Source: Metabacillus bambusae | GTDB taxonomy: Bacteria > Bacillota > Bacilli > Bacillales > Bacillaceae | Assembly (NCBI RefSeq): GCF_017497975.1 | Contig: NZ_JAGDEL010000004.1 | Coordinates: 62,001-126,000, forward strand | Reading direction: 5' to 3' | Length of the DNA stretch: 64,000 nucleotides | In this document: positions 35,790 through 44,984 of the stretch, one piece after another | Layout of the letters: each line of letters opens with the position of its first letter | Position numbering within the stretch: position 1 is the stretch's first letter | Notes under the pieces: generated by a model | The model's database searches: none | Told to the model about the DNA's origin: nothing | Seen by the model: the letters and a program-made list of their open reading frames with translations, nothing else | Position numbers and translations under genes: made by a program

Positions 35790-36206
35790 TCACGCTTTTC
35801 TGGTAGAACCCAGAACCTCCAAATAGTGCTGATTGTACATAATGCCTAGTATGTTCCCAAAGGGATCGACCACGGAAGCAGTGATGAACCCCTCTCCGCG
35901 CTTTGTGGGTGCCTCGTACTCTTTCGCTCCCATAGACATCAATTTCTTGAAAGTTGCTGTTACATCATCGACGTGCCAGTACACTACAGCACCGGCCGGG
36001 CCGGTCGCTGAACTATCGGGCGAGTAGCTGCTATCGATCAGGCCAAGTTCGTGCTGGTAATCGCCGAGTCGAAACTCGGCATATCCTGGACGTTCGAAGT
36101 ATGGTTCGATGCCCAATAGCTCGGCGTACCACTTCTTTGCTGCTACTAGATCATCCGTCCAAAAACTAACTGTGGTGAGTCCTCGTAATGTCTGTGTGTC
36201 GCTCAT
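35790..36206 (-). CDS. VOC (glyoxalase/bleomycin-resistance) family protein
   Basis: A 138-residue single-domain vicinal-oxygen-chelate protein: TVSFWTDDLVAAKKWYAELL at the start, YAEFRLGDYQHELGL, VVYWHVDDVTATFKKL and VVDPFGNILGIMYN, the usual beta-alpha-beta-beta-beta repeats. ATG at 36206 follows AAGGAGGAAATCGATT; a longer frame to 36251 lacks a site. The specific reaction is unknown. The base composition is clearly richer in GC than the neighbours (for example GGCCGGGCCGGTCGC), which suggests arrival from another genome. It stands alone between repeats. Confidence 0.82.
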   Translation of the reverse strand: MSDTQTLRGLTTVSFWTDDLVAAKKWYAELLGIEPYFERPGYAEFRLGDYQHELGLIDSSYSPDSSATGPAGAVVYWHVDDVTATFKKLMSMGAKEYEAPTKRGEGFITASVVDPFGNILGIMYNQHYLEVLGSTRKA

Positions 36207-36309
36207 AATCGATTTCCTCCTTAATGTTGAGTAGTATATCTTGATACTCAACTAAAATAACATCTTCTGATTAACTTCGATTTACTTACGATTAATCCCT
36301 TCTCTTATT

Positions 36310-36830
36310 CAAGAAAATGGCCCTTTTGTTGAAGAAGAATAGAGTATTCCCCTTCTTTTCTTTAGTCTAACTTATTCATAATATTTTGTTGGGTTAGTTA
36401 TAGCAGCCTCAGAAACTGCATTTATATAAAAACAATAAAAGATACCATCGACAATAAATCAATTGGTATCTCAATATCCTATTTTTTATTCTATTACACG
36501 ACCAATTTATAACCTCTGCCCAACTGGCAAAATGATCGATTTTAAACTAGGATCATTCGCCATACGTTGATTAAAAGCAGCATGTTTTCAGTCCATAAAT
36601 CAACTTTAGAACTGTCATAAACCCGTCCACCTTGTAAAACTTTATCCCTGACAATAAAAGCACCAGGATCGGCTAAACGTATTGAACGATCTAGATAGTT
36701 CGGATAATTTTCCTTATCGTGAATTATGTTATAATTAAAATAACGCCTTAATCCAATAATAACAAGGATTTAAGACGTTACATATATAAGATTTAGTTTG
36801 GATAAATTGTATTTTATACGGAGTTTCGAC
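36310..36830 (-). repeat. Dispersed repeat family, copy C
   Basis: Close match to copy B (33090-33600), 3.2 kb away in direct orientation. It has the same parts: GATACCA/TGGTATC hairpin at 36441-36470, O-methyltransferase remnant at 36486-36721, then an ACGCCTTAATCC/GGATTTAAGACGT hairpin near 36742-36780. It occupies most of the 36207-37012 gap. Confidence 0.8.
36486..36721 (-). pseudogene. O-methyltransferase C-terminal remnant, copy 2
   Basis: Same as 33257-33492 with independent changes: DKENYPNYLDRSIRLADP, IVRDKVLQGGRVYDSS, NQRMANDPSLKSIILPVGQ, then a stop-containing segment before IGRVIE. It keeps the DKENYP-YLD hallmark better than copy 1, so neither derives directly from the other's present form. 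Confidence 0.7.
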
Positions 36831-37012
36831 GAAATTCGACAAAGAGTTTTCCTTGTATTCCTTTTTTAAAGTTTAAAGAATGAGGATTTCACTTAATCGC
36901 CTTTTTTCATTACCTTGTACATTATCATACAGTTAAAAAATTGTTAAAATTCACCTTTTAAAACATAGATAGCTTGCAGATGCGAAATGAAGTACATAAT
37001 CCTCTGTTTAGC

Positions 37013-38191
37013 TTACCAGTACATTCTCCAGCTCATTACTGTACGGATTAAAGCTTCCAAATAATAATAATCTCCCCAGATACAGCACTCATCTATACCA
37101 TTATCTCCCGGCTTAGAGTAGACAGCATGTAACAGAATACCGTTTGAAATAACATTTTTAGTCGTATAGTTTTCAGCGAGTGACTTAATCATTTTTACTG
37201 CTGCATTTTCATAGAGTTCTCTATATTCATTTGAAACAGGCAAGTGCTTGCTTAATTCTAGTAATCCACAAGCCATGATGGAAGCTGCTGAGCTGTCGCG
37301 TTCTTCATTTCCTTCTGTAAAATCTAAGTCCCAATAACAGATACCATCTTCAGGAATACGATTTAAGAAATAGTTTGCTAGTCTTTCAGAAATATCTAGG
37401 AATTTTCTATCCCCGGTATGTACATAGCTTAATACAAAACCATATACACCCCATGCCTGGCCTCGAGCCCAGCATGATTGATCTGAGTAGCCTTGTGCAG
37501 TTTTTCCATATAATGGTTCACCTGTCTCCGTATCCATATAAAAGGTGTGGTACGTGGATGAATCCTCTCTAACAATATATTTAGCCGCTTGTTCAGCATG
37601 ATTTAGGGCAATATCATAATACTTTCTATCACCCGTTTCTTTTGAAGCAAAATACAATAACGGCAGGTTCATATTGCAATCAATAATCATTCTTCCACGC
37701 TGTTCTGGGTCCGATAAATCCCCCCATGCTTGAAGAATTTTTGCCTTTTCATGATAACGAGTGATTAACTTATCCGCTGCTTTAATCGCGGTTTCTCTTG
37801 CAGCCTTATTACCCAAGACTTGGTATCCCGCTACACAGGATAACGAGTATAAAAATCCAATATCATGAGTTTCTAATTGAATATTCTCTTTTAATCGATT
37901 TTTAAAGCTTTCAAACTGGACTTTTATGACATCAAGATACTTTTCATCACTTGTATATTCGTATGCCAGATAAAGCATTCCAATCCAAAAGCTAGCAGTC
38001 CAATCAGTATTTTCCTCTGGAATGTACATTAAATTTTCCGATGCAGCAGGCGGTACTTTTTCTTTAAATATTTCTAAATTTTTATCGATTTTCTTCAAGA
38101 CAAACTGAATTTCGTTATCAAGCCATTTTTTATCTAAATCAGATTTCACTTTAAATTTATCGTGTTTAATTTCTTCGTTAATTGTTTTCAA
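37013..38191 (-). CDS. Unsaturated glucuronyl hydrolase (GH88)
   Basis: A 392-residue cytoplasmic enzyme with the (alpha/alpha)6 fold of GH88, which removes the unsaturated uronic acid from disaccharides left by polysaccharide lyases. Visible hallmarks are NTDWTASFWIGMLYLAYE near residue 60, the catalytic Asp segment GRMIIDCNMNLPLLYFAS near 165-182, and CWARGQAWGVYGFVLSY near 230. The near-universal RDSSAAS occurs near 300. TTG start after AAAGGGGAAAG. It ends an operon with DUF2264 and the remains of an ABC importer, so the pathway once took up glycosaminoglycan or similar uronide oligosaccharides. Confidence 0.88.
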   Translation of the reverse strand: MKTINEEIKHDKFKVKSDLDKKWLDNEIQFVLKKIDKNLEIFKEKVPPAASENLMYIPEENTDWTASFWIGMLYLAYEYTSDEKYLDVIKVQFESFKNRLKENIQLETHDIGFLYSLSCVAGYQVLGNKAARETAIKAADKLITRYHEKAKILQAWGDLSDPEQRGRMIIDCNMNLPLLYFASKETGDRKYYDIALNHAEQAAKYIVREDSSTYHTFYMDTETGEPLYGKTAQGYSDQSCWARGQAWGVYGFVLSYVHTGDRKFLDISERLANYFLNRIPEDGICYWDLDFTEGNEERDSSAASIMACGLLELSKHLPVSNEYRELYENAAVKMIKSLAENYTTKNVISNGILLHAVYSKPGDNGIDECCIWGDYYYLEALIRTVMSWRMYW

Positions 38192-38272
38192 TTCTTCTTT
38201 CCCCTTTAAATATTAATATATTTTTTAACTTATAATAATTCAGTCAAAATTTGAGCCAATGAGGAAGTCTCC

Positions 38273-39424
38273 CTACAAGCATTGATCAATTTGGAATTCT
38301 TTACCTGACCAAGCTCTCTTTGATGTCCATTCCATCGGTGGATTACTCCAAAATGGATCTGATTCCGTCAATCCTAATGGGAGGAATGCTGCCGCACACA
38401 AGTAGACACTGCCTGTAGAGATATACCCTTCGCCAATTCCAGGTTGATGTCCACAAAAACCGATGGTAAGCCATCCTGAATCGGTAAATGTACCGGGAGC
38501 TTCAAGCGTCCGTTTTATCAATTGAGTTAGAGCACTTCTGACTTGCTCAGGGGCTAGTTCACTAGGTAAATCTTTGCGAAGTGCATGTTGTGCTAATGTT
38601 TGAAATACACCAAAACGGTAAGCAATTGATCTTCCTACTGGCGGAAATGTCCCTTCTGGTGAAATCATTCTCTCTTGTATGACCGCGTATCTTTTCGATC
38701 TTTTAATTATTGATTCTTTCTTTTCTAACCACTCATTGTACTGATCACCAACTGTTTCTACTAGATCAATAAGCATTGGATGGATCACAAAGCTATTATA
38801 ATAATCATAATGAAACTCAGGACCATCACTGTAGACCCCATCTCCCAAATACCATTGGTCGAATTGTCTAATAGCATAGTCTATTCGCATCGGATCCCAG
38901 TCCTTTTCTCCTGCTTTGTATAAAAATGCCTCAATCATTGCTGAAAACAATAACCAGTTAGAAAAGACAGGCTTTCTTGTCCGTGTAGCTTTCATCGCAA
39001 CAATCACATTATTTTTCACTCTTGCATCGAGTTTCTCCCATAGTTCGTTTGGCGCTCTAAGAAAAGCATGGGCAAGAAAGGCGGTATCAACAATTGGCTG
39101 AAATTCATTAGAAAAATTCATATAATCTGGAGATTCTGGATCTGTACCTGAATCAATGGCCACCCGGGCTAGCTCACAATATTGTGTGCGCAGTTTTTCT
39201 TCTTCACTATTTTCACATTTCTTTTCAAGCCAAGGAGCGATACCTACTAGCAAACGCGACAATGCTTCTAGATGAGAGAATTGCTCGCGATTTGTGCCTT
39301 CCTTCATCTCGACTGGCATTTCTTTTTTTAATATTCTATCCTTCAAATGAAACAGAACTGGGCTTGCTATTTTCAACATCGAATGAAGCCAATATTCCCG
39401 TTCTTCATTGTTTACCAAAGTCAT
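38273..39424 (-). CDS. DUF2264 domain protein, probable carbohydrate-active
   Basis: A 383-residue protein of the DUF2264 family (NREQFSHLEALSRLLVGIAPWL near 45, YGDGVYSDGPEFHYDYYNSF-like segment near 195, with SPEGTFPPVGRSIAYRFGVF near 255). No signal peptide is visible. Family members sit in polysaccharide-lyase and uronide loci and have a predicted alpha-helical toroid, but I know no firm activity. ATG follows GGAGGGTGGATAA. Cotranscribed with the GH88 gene 80 bp downstream. Confidence 0.8.
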   Translation of the reverse strand: MTLVNNEEREYWLHSMLKIASPVLFHLKDRILKKEMPVEMKEGTNREQFSHLEALSRLLVGIAPWLEKKCENSEEEKLRTQYCELARVAIDSGTDPESPDYMNFSNEFQPIVDTAFLAHAFLRAPNELWEKLDARVKNNVIVAMKATRTRKPVFSNWLLFSAMIEAFLYKAGEKDWDPMRIDYAIRQFDQWYLGDGVYSDGPEFHYDYYNSFVIHPMLIDLVETVGDQYNEWLEKKESIIKRSKRYAVIQERMISPEGTFPPVGRSIAYRFGVFQTLAQHALRKDLPSELAPEQVRSALTQLIKRTLEAPGTFTDSGWLTIGFCGHQPGIGEGYISTGSVYLCAAAFLPLGLTESDPFWSNPPMEWTSKRAWSGKEFQIDQCL

Positions 39425-39518
39425 TTATCCACCCTCCAACCTTATAAACTATGAACATATGAATGAGAAAAGGAGGATAGAAAATACTCCTTCTCCCGCC
39501 TACCTAATACAAAGTTAT

Positions 39519-39726
39519 CTAGTTTTCAACCATTCTGTACTTTCTTTTTGAGCCTTATCCAAGGCTTCTTGTGCACTTCGTTTACCAGTTAATGCAGCTT
39601 CAATCTCGGAAGTTAAGATAAATCGTGGTTGCGCCGCTGCCCAATGATATCTAGGTGTATAAGGTGTACTCATCGCTTCAAAGACTTGTCCTAATAAGTC
39701 TTCATATTTTTTTACACTTTCCCACT
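39519..39726 (-). pseudogene. C-terminal remnant of an ABC sugar-binding protein
   Basis: The minus strand encodes about 66 residues: KKYEDLLGQVFEAM, TPYTPRYHWAAAQPRFI, SEIEAALTGKRSAQEALDKA and KESTEWLKTR before a stop. This is the C-terminus of a UgpB/MalE-like solute-binding protein. It is out of frame with the truncated permease fused upstream near 39720, so it is not translated. It marks the right-hand end of an internal deletion. Confidence 0.82.
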
Positions 39727-40100
39727 GACTTTAAAAAATTCTGCCCTCTCGGTGTTGAGTTTATTAATGATGCAAAAATAAAGCCTAATGGGATGGTGAT
39801 TAAGATTTGAAAAATCCCAATATAGAATGTGTTCCAAACAGAATTCCAAAACGGACCTGATGTCAAAACCGTCTTAAAGTTTTCGAGACCAATGAAATTT
39901 TCTATTGTCCCATTTGATTGATAAAAACTTAACCTTAAAGATTCGAAGATAGGATACACCATAAAAAGTAATATTCCTAGAAAACTTGGAATCAGAAAAA
40001 TATACCAAGTTAATTGTGATCTTCTTTTCTTTGACTTAATCAACTTCAACCCAGCGCTAGTTTCTGTATTTGCATGAATCTCCAAGTGGTTTTTAGCCAT
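39702..40100 (-). pseudogene. N-terminal half of an ABC sugar permease, truncated by deletion
   Basis: About 132 residues from ATG 40100 (after AAGGAGAAAAAT). A charged N-terminus is followed by the first membrane helix (YIFLIPSFLGILLFMVYPIF), the periplasmic LRLSFYQSNG...FIGLENF, and the next helix, typical of UgpA-like permeases (normally ~300 residues). The frame leaves homology after LINSTPRGQNFLKS and ends 8 residues later. The lost part includes the EAA loop, presumably the second permease and most of the binding protein, whose end follows directly. Confidence 0.85.
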
Positions 40101-40139
40101 ATTTTTCTCCTTTCTTGAAAGAAAAACCTTATAATGGTA

Positions 40140-40153
40140 TGACAACGCTTTCG
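40140..40153 (-). promoter_or_regulatory. cre-like site upstream of the uronide operon
   Basis: The minus strand reads CGAAAGCGTTGTCA, one mismatch (first base) from the cre consensus, 40 bp upstream of the truncated permease start. It implies catabolite repression of the ABC-DUF2264-GH88 operon. The remaining gap to 40792 shows a short minus-strand frame near 40319-40430 (ends IIDMIVLSTDYNQLNNARIF) that I cannot assign. Confidence 0.55.
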
Positions 40154-40792
40154 TTTTTGACTTAATAATGATTTTAGCTGGTTCATCAGGGAATAGTTTA
40201 GTTACACCAAAGCTACAAAATTACAAGTGATAAGTAAATAAGTTTCTGAGTAGGACCGCATGTTTGAGATTGTGTTAAAGTGGGTGTGTTAATTTTTTTG
40301 ACACTTAAAAGTATGCCCTTATGAAAATATCCTTGCGTTATTTAGTTGATTGTAATCTGTAGAAAGAACAATCATATCTATAATTTGATTAGCTTCATTC
40401 TTACGATAGTCGCCACTTAACAACTCCCTTCTTATTTGTTACTAAATTATAACTTGGGTATTTTCCTTAAAGTTGTTGTAAAATAACCAAAAATATCGTT
40501 CTATTGTTCTAGTGTCCCTTGGTAATATTCAATAGAAAATGTCTTTCGAATTGTCATTAATTATTAAAATATCCTTGTATTGCATGAAAATTGATATAGT
40601 GAAGCAAGAGGTCATATATTGAGGTAACAAACTTATCACTTTCTATCTGGACTTGATGGTTAGTATGGTAAACCTTATCAAGCCTTAGATTTAAAGTGAG
40701 CTATTTCTTATATTTAAAGACTATTACATTAAGTTTTTACAAGCTTTACTATATAAGTTTTGACAATTTGGAATCATATATGGAGGAAGAAA

Positions 40793-41665
40793 ATGAATCA
40801 TTTATTTGAACAAATTGATCTAAAGCCGTTTACTTGGATTTACCGGAGGGTTTCAGAAAAGAATTTTCAAGGTTTTTATCACTGGCATCAAGGCTGTGAA
40901 TTATTATTTGTATATCGCGGACAAGGACGTGTCATTGTGAACCAGCAGACTTATGAAATTAAAAAAGGTATGCTTTTCTTTTTTCAACCTTTTCAATTGC
41001 ATAAGGTGTATGTTGAAGTATCTCCCCATACTCCTTATGAGCGTAGCATCATGCACTTTGATCCTCTAACTTACGGGAAGAACAATTTGTACTTATTCCC
41101 TGGTCTTAGTGCCCTTTTAAAACAATTACAAAATGGTGTAAATGAACCTCAAGCATTTGATTTAGAAAATGACTATCATTACATATACGAGGTATGTGAG
41201 ATATTTAATAAATCATTACAAACAAGTAACTGGGAGGAAGATAGCCAGCTTTTTCTCATGCAATTGCTCTCTTGTATCCGTTCAAACATTCACGATGTTC
41301 AGCTAGATTCATCCTCTAAAAAAAAATTCCGTTCACCTTACTATTCAGAAAGGATTATGCACTGGATAGAAGAGCAATATATGGAGCCCTTTGACTTGGG
41401 ACTATTATCAGATGAACTTCATTTATCAAAATCATATGTCTCAAGAATATTCAAACGCGAAACCGGGAGTAGCTTAACAGAATATCTTACTGTTCGGAGA
41501 ATCAAGCAAGCTTGTCAATTACTTCAGATGACTCATAAACCTATCGAATTAATTAGTGAGAGCGTAGGCTTCGGGAGTGTATCATATTTTATACAATTAT
41601 TTAAAAAAATGGTAGGAACTACTCCACACCAATATAGACTCTCCCATCAGACGATTCATAAATAG
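40793..41665 (+). CDS. AraC-family regulator of the uronide locus
   Basis: A 290-residue AraC protein. The N-terminal cupin (about 20-110; HWHQGCELLFVYRGQGRVIV, QQTYEIKKGMLFFFQPFQLH) would bind a sugar. The C-terminal double helix-turn-helix (about 185-285) has FDLGLLSDELHLSKSYVSRI and IELISESVGFGSVSYFIQLF. ATG at 40793 follows TGGAGGAAGAAA. It is divergent from the damaged ABC/DUF2264/GH88 operon and the likely activator of it. Confidence 0.87.
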   Translation: MNHLFEQIDLKPFTWIYRRVSEKNFQGFYHWHQGCELLFVYRGQGRVIVNQQTYEIKKGMLFFFQPFQLHKVYVEVSPHTPYERSIMHFDPLTYGKNNLYLFPGLSALLKQLQNGVNEPQAFDLENDYHYIYEVCEIFNKSLQTSNWEEDSQLFLMQLLSCIRSNIHDVQLDSSSKKKFRSPYYSERIMHWIEEQYMEPFDLGLLSDELHLSKSYVSRIFKRETGSSLTEYLTVRRIKQACQLLQMTHKPIELISESVGFGSVSYFIQLFKKMVGTTPHQYRLSHQTIHK

Positions 41666-42002
41666 AACTAGATTAGCTCGGAGTTTCGGATAGTATTCGA
41701 TATTTTTTTAAATGTATTTTCATGCGAAATCTCTCCCTTAACTAAATTGCTAAATGAGCAGCAAATGAATGCCTTAATATATGAGGACTAAGATGAAAAC
41801 CAAGTGCTTTTTTTAGCTTGTAAACTTTTCTTGAATAGTGCGAATACAAGCATTGTCTGTCCCAGATGAATTTATGTCATTTCGTTCGAGTAAGTACACT
41901 TTCAAATACTATCCACATGCTTGTTTAAATAAAACTATACGGGCATTATTACGTCTCCCCTTAGGGATGCATATCTCCCAATTATCAATCTCTATTGATA
42001 TA
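41666..42002. other. Gene-free stretch
   Basis: An AT-rich 337-bp gap between the AraC gene and the convergent Lrp gene. I see no coding frame with a ribosome site, no strong hairpin and no match to the repeat families of this window. Confidence 0.5.
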
Positions 42003-42413
42003 CTATTTGTTAATAACAATTGATAATTTATAATTTACATGCTCATTTAACTTTTCCAAAAATTGGTCCAATATTTCATTAGATGGAAATTTGCACTCGA
42101 GGAGATAACAACCGTCCCCACTGATTTTATAGTTATTTATGATGTATTGTTCTTGTGTTTTTATGAACGACAGATAAGGTTGATGATGGATGCTTTTTGT
42201 ATATATATTAATAAAAGAGTGTATAAAATAACCCAATTTGACTTGGTTGACTTTAATTGTATAACCCTCAATAACTCCACTATCCTCTAATTTCCCCACT
42301 CTAGCTGAGGTAGCTGGTCCAGTCAAATGGACTTTCTCGCCCAATTCTTTCATTTTTATCCGACTGTTCCTGGATAGTTCATCTAATATATATTTATCCG
42401 TGTTATCTAACAT
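42003..42413 (-). CDS. Lrp/AsnC-family regulator
   Basis: A 136-residue Lrp-type protein. The N-terminal helix-turn-helix (1-50) reads LDNTDKYILDELSRNSRIKM, then GEKVHLTGPATSARVGKLEDSG and the hinge VIEGYTIKVN. The C-terminal ligand domain (about 60-135) has ISGDGCYLLECKF, the usual core strand. ATG follows AAAGGAGTTTATTAA. Divergent from the MBL-fold hydrolase gene, with a 129-bp control region, so that gene is the likely target. Confidence 0.87.
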   Translation of the reverse strand: MLDNTDKYILDELSRNSRIKMKELGEKVHLTGPATSARVGKLEDSGVIEGYTIKVNQVKLGYFIHSFINIYTKSIHHQPYLSFIKTQEQYIINNYKISGDGCYLLECKFPSNEILDQFLEKLNEHVNYKLSIVINK

Positions 42414-42542
42414 TTAATAAACTCCTTTCATTAATAAAGTCAAACGGCCAAAAGACTTTATTTAATCTATGTATCTTTAATGAGTCACAGTTTAGAATAT
42501 ACATTGTTCAAAGGAAAATTAAAAGAAAAGGAGTTAATGAAT

Positions 42543-43304
42543 ATGAATATACTACAAATTCGAAATGCAACAATTGTAGTTGAATATACAGGTAAAAAGT
42601 TTTTGATTGATCCATTTTTAGCAGAGAAGGGGACTTATCCACCTTTCCCAAATTCTTTAAGACAAGATCAAAATAATCCTTTAGTTAACTTACCAACATC
42701 TATTGAAAATATTATTCATGATTTAGATGCAGTAATTTTAACTCATTTACATTTAGACCATTGGGATGATACGGCCAAAGAGGTGTTGCCAAAAGAGATC
42801 AAAATGTTTGTCCAAAATGAAGAAGATGCGAAAGAAGTAAGAAACGCTGGTTTTCAAAATGTAGAGGTGCTACAAGAAGATACAATCTTTGAAGGTATCC
42901 AATTAGTGAAAACGAAAGGTGAACACGGAAGAGGAGAAATCTTAAAACGTACTGGTGTAGTGAGTGGCGTTGTCTTCAAACACACAAGTGAAAAAACGTT
43001 ATATGTGGCTGGAGATACGGTATGGTATGATGGGATCCAAGAAGAGATCAATAAACATAAGCCAGAAATCATTGTTGTAAATGGTGGAGATAATCAGTTC
43101 CTACAAGGCGGTTCTTTAGTAATGGGGAAAGATGACATCTATGAAGTGCATAAGGCTGCTCCTTACGCAAAAATCATTTCTGTCCATATGGAAGCTGTCA
43201 ACCATTGGACATTATCACGAGAAGAATTAAAAAGCTTCATTGAGGAAAAAGGAATCTCTTCACATGTGTTAGTGCCAGAAGACGGACAATCGTACACATT
43301 TTAA
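42543..43304 (+). CDS. MBL-fold metallo-hydrolase
   Basis: A 253-residue metallo-beta-lactamase-fold enzyme. The zinc motif THLHLDHWD (HxHxDH) lies near residue 65, with LYVAGDTVWYD carrying the bridging Asp near 165 and a late His in ISVHMEAVNHW near 220. It resembles the UlaG-like/L-ascorbate-lactonase group of broad hydrolases; the substrate is unknown. ATG at 42543 follows AAAAGGAG with a 9-bp spacer. The frame opens further upstream, but without a site. Divergently transcribed from the Lrp gene. A hairpin follows. Confidence 0.83.
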   Translation: MNILQIRNATIVVEYTGKKFLIDPFLAEKGTYPPFPNSLRQDQNNPLVNLPTSIENIIHDLDAVILTHLHLDHWDDTAKEVLPKEIKMFVQNEEDAKEVRNAGFQNVEVLQEDTIFEGIQLVKTKGEHGRGEILKRTGVVSGVVFKHTSEKTLYVAGDTVWYDGIQEEINKHKPEIIVVNGGDNQFLQGGSLVMGKDDIYEVHKAAPYAKIISVHMEAVNHWTLSREELKSFIEEKGISSHVLVPEDGQSYTF

Positions 43305-43401
43305 TTTTTAAGAAAGACAAAATGTTAATTGGCTATTAAGAATTTAAACCTTATCGTGTGTAGTTTTTAAGTATTCATTCACGTACTAGAAATGACAATA
43401 G

Positions 43402-43432
43402 GCTCATGATTATTGTGTTGATAATCATGAGC
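43402..43432 (+). terminator. Hairpin after the MBL hydrolase gene
   Basis: GCTCATGATTAT and ATAATCATGAGC form a 12-bp stem with a 7-base loop, followed by TTCTTAATT. Probable terminator, about 100 bp after the stop. Confidence 0.6.
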
Positions 43433-43535
43433 TTCTTAATTATTTGTCAATAGTTGTGAGAAACGATAATATTCTAAAAGGGATAGATAAAGATAGCATA
43501 AAAATCTAAAAATGTTTTTTTGAGGAGGTGGGTCT

Positions 43536-44849
43536 ATGATCACTGAAACAGTAGATAAAAGCAAGCAAAAACAGCATCCCGCTTGGCTTCAAGAATATAT
43601 TGATTCACCAGAAAAGCAAAAACAGCTTTATAAAAAAACATTAAGAATAGTGATCCTTTCACAAATCTTTGGAGGGGCAGGACTTGCAGCCGGTATAACG
43701 GTAGGCGCACTTCTAGCTCAAGATATGCTGGGGACGGAAAGTGCTGCAGGAATTCCAGTTGCCTTACTCACTTTAGGATCTGCAGGGGCTGCACTGCTTG
43801 TAGGCCGTCTTTCACAGCGTTTCGGACGCAGAGCAGGACTTGCAGCCGGTTTTCTTACTGGCGGATTGGGTGCGATCGGCGTAATAATCGCAGCCTTAAT
43901 CAACAGTGTCTTACTTTTATTCGCTTCCCTGCTTATTTATGGAGCTGGTACCGCTGCAAATCTACAAGCACGTTACGCGGGTACAGATCTGGCGACTGCT
44001 AAACAGCGGGCAACTGCTGTCAGCATGGCCATGGTTTCGACCACCTTTGGTGCTGTAGCTGGTCCTAACTTGGTCAATGTGATGGGAGAATTTGCAGATT
44101 CTATTGGTGTTCCAACTCTTGCTGGTCCCTTTATCTTAGGAGCGGCTGCTTTTATTCTTGCCGGATTGGTTCTCCTACTTTTCCTTCGTCCAGACCCTTT
44201 GATCGTATCTACAGCCGTAGCAAGTACCCTGGTGGAAGACGGTAAAGTCTTGGAAGAATCAAGTTCGGAAAGCTCTACGTTAAACAAAAGAGGAATTGTC
44301 GTTGGTGCTACCGTTATGGTTTTGACTCAATTTGTCATGGCAGCCATTATGACCATGACACCGATCCATATGGGACACCATGGCCATGGATTGAGGGAAG
44401 TCGGGTTGGTCATAGGTTTTCACATAGGCGCCATGTATTTCCCTTCAATTGTTACAGGCCTGCTGGTAGATAAAGTCGGTCGAACTACGATGGCTGTTGC
44501 TTCTGGTGCCACACTTCTGGCCTCTGGTCTTCTAGCGGCTTTTGCTCCGGCGGACTCAATGATATTGCTTATCTGCGCGCTTGTATTGTTAGGTGTTGGC
44601 TGGAACTTTGGCTTAATTAGCGGAACGGCTCTCATTATAGATGCAACACACCCATCTATTCGTGCAAAAACTCAAGGATCGGTTGATGTCTTACTTGCAT
44701 TATCAGGTGCCTCTGGCGGTGCATTATCAGGAATGGTCGTCGCTCATTCAAGTTATGCAGCATTATCACTTTCTGGAGCTATCCTTTCATTGTTGCTTAT
44801 TCCTGTAGTTACTTGGTCACGTAAGGCTCAAAGTAAAGTGCTGGTTTAA
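43536..44849 (+). CDS. Major facilitator superfamily transporter
   Basis: A 437-residue MFS protein with about 12 transmembrane helices and a charged cytoplasmic N-terminus of 35 residues. The loop motif LSQRFGRRAG between helices 2 and 3 (motif A, G-x-x-x-D/R-R-x-G-R-R) is present, and VDKVGRTTMAVASGA is its repeat in the second half. A His-rich MGHHGHGL lies in the extracellular loop near 285. ATG follows GAGGAGGTGGGTCT. Probably an exporter of drugs or metabolites. It stands alone, with no regulator beside it. Its GC is somewhat higher than the flanks. Confidence 0.87.
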   Translation: MITETVDKSKQKQHPAWLQEYIDSPEKQKQLYKKTLRIVILSQIFGGAGLAAGITVGALLAQDMLGTESAAGIPVALLTLGSAGAALLVGRLSQRFGRRAGLAAGFLTGGLGAIGVIIAALINSVLLLFASLLIYGAGTAANLQARYAGTDLATAKQRATAVSMAMVSTTFGAVAGPNLVNVMGEFADSIGVPTLAGPFILGAAAFILAGLVLLLFLRPDPLIVSTAVASTLVEDGKVLEESSSESSTLNKRGIVVGATVMVLTQFVMAAIMTMTPIHMGHHGHGLREVGLVIGFHIGAMYFPSIVTGLLVDKVGRTTMAVASGATLLASGLLAAFAPADSMILLICALVLLGVGWNFGLISGTALIIDATHPSIRAKTQGSVDVLLALSGASGGALSGMVVAHSSYAALSLSGAILSLLLIPVVTWSRKAQSKVLV

Positions 44850-44984
44850 ATTTTTTTAAATTCAGATGTTAATAGATTTGATTGACTGGTATTTAAAATA
44901 TAGAGTTTTATTAAGCAGAACATTTCTATTAAATAAAGGCAGCTTTCAATAAATTTCTTGAAGCTAAACCCGCAGCGACAATCT

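Noticed and set aside
43973-44287. 104-codon frame antisense to the MFS gene
   Set aside because: Shadow of the real MFS coding sequence; codon pattern explained by the sense strand.
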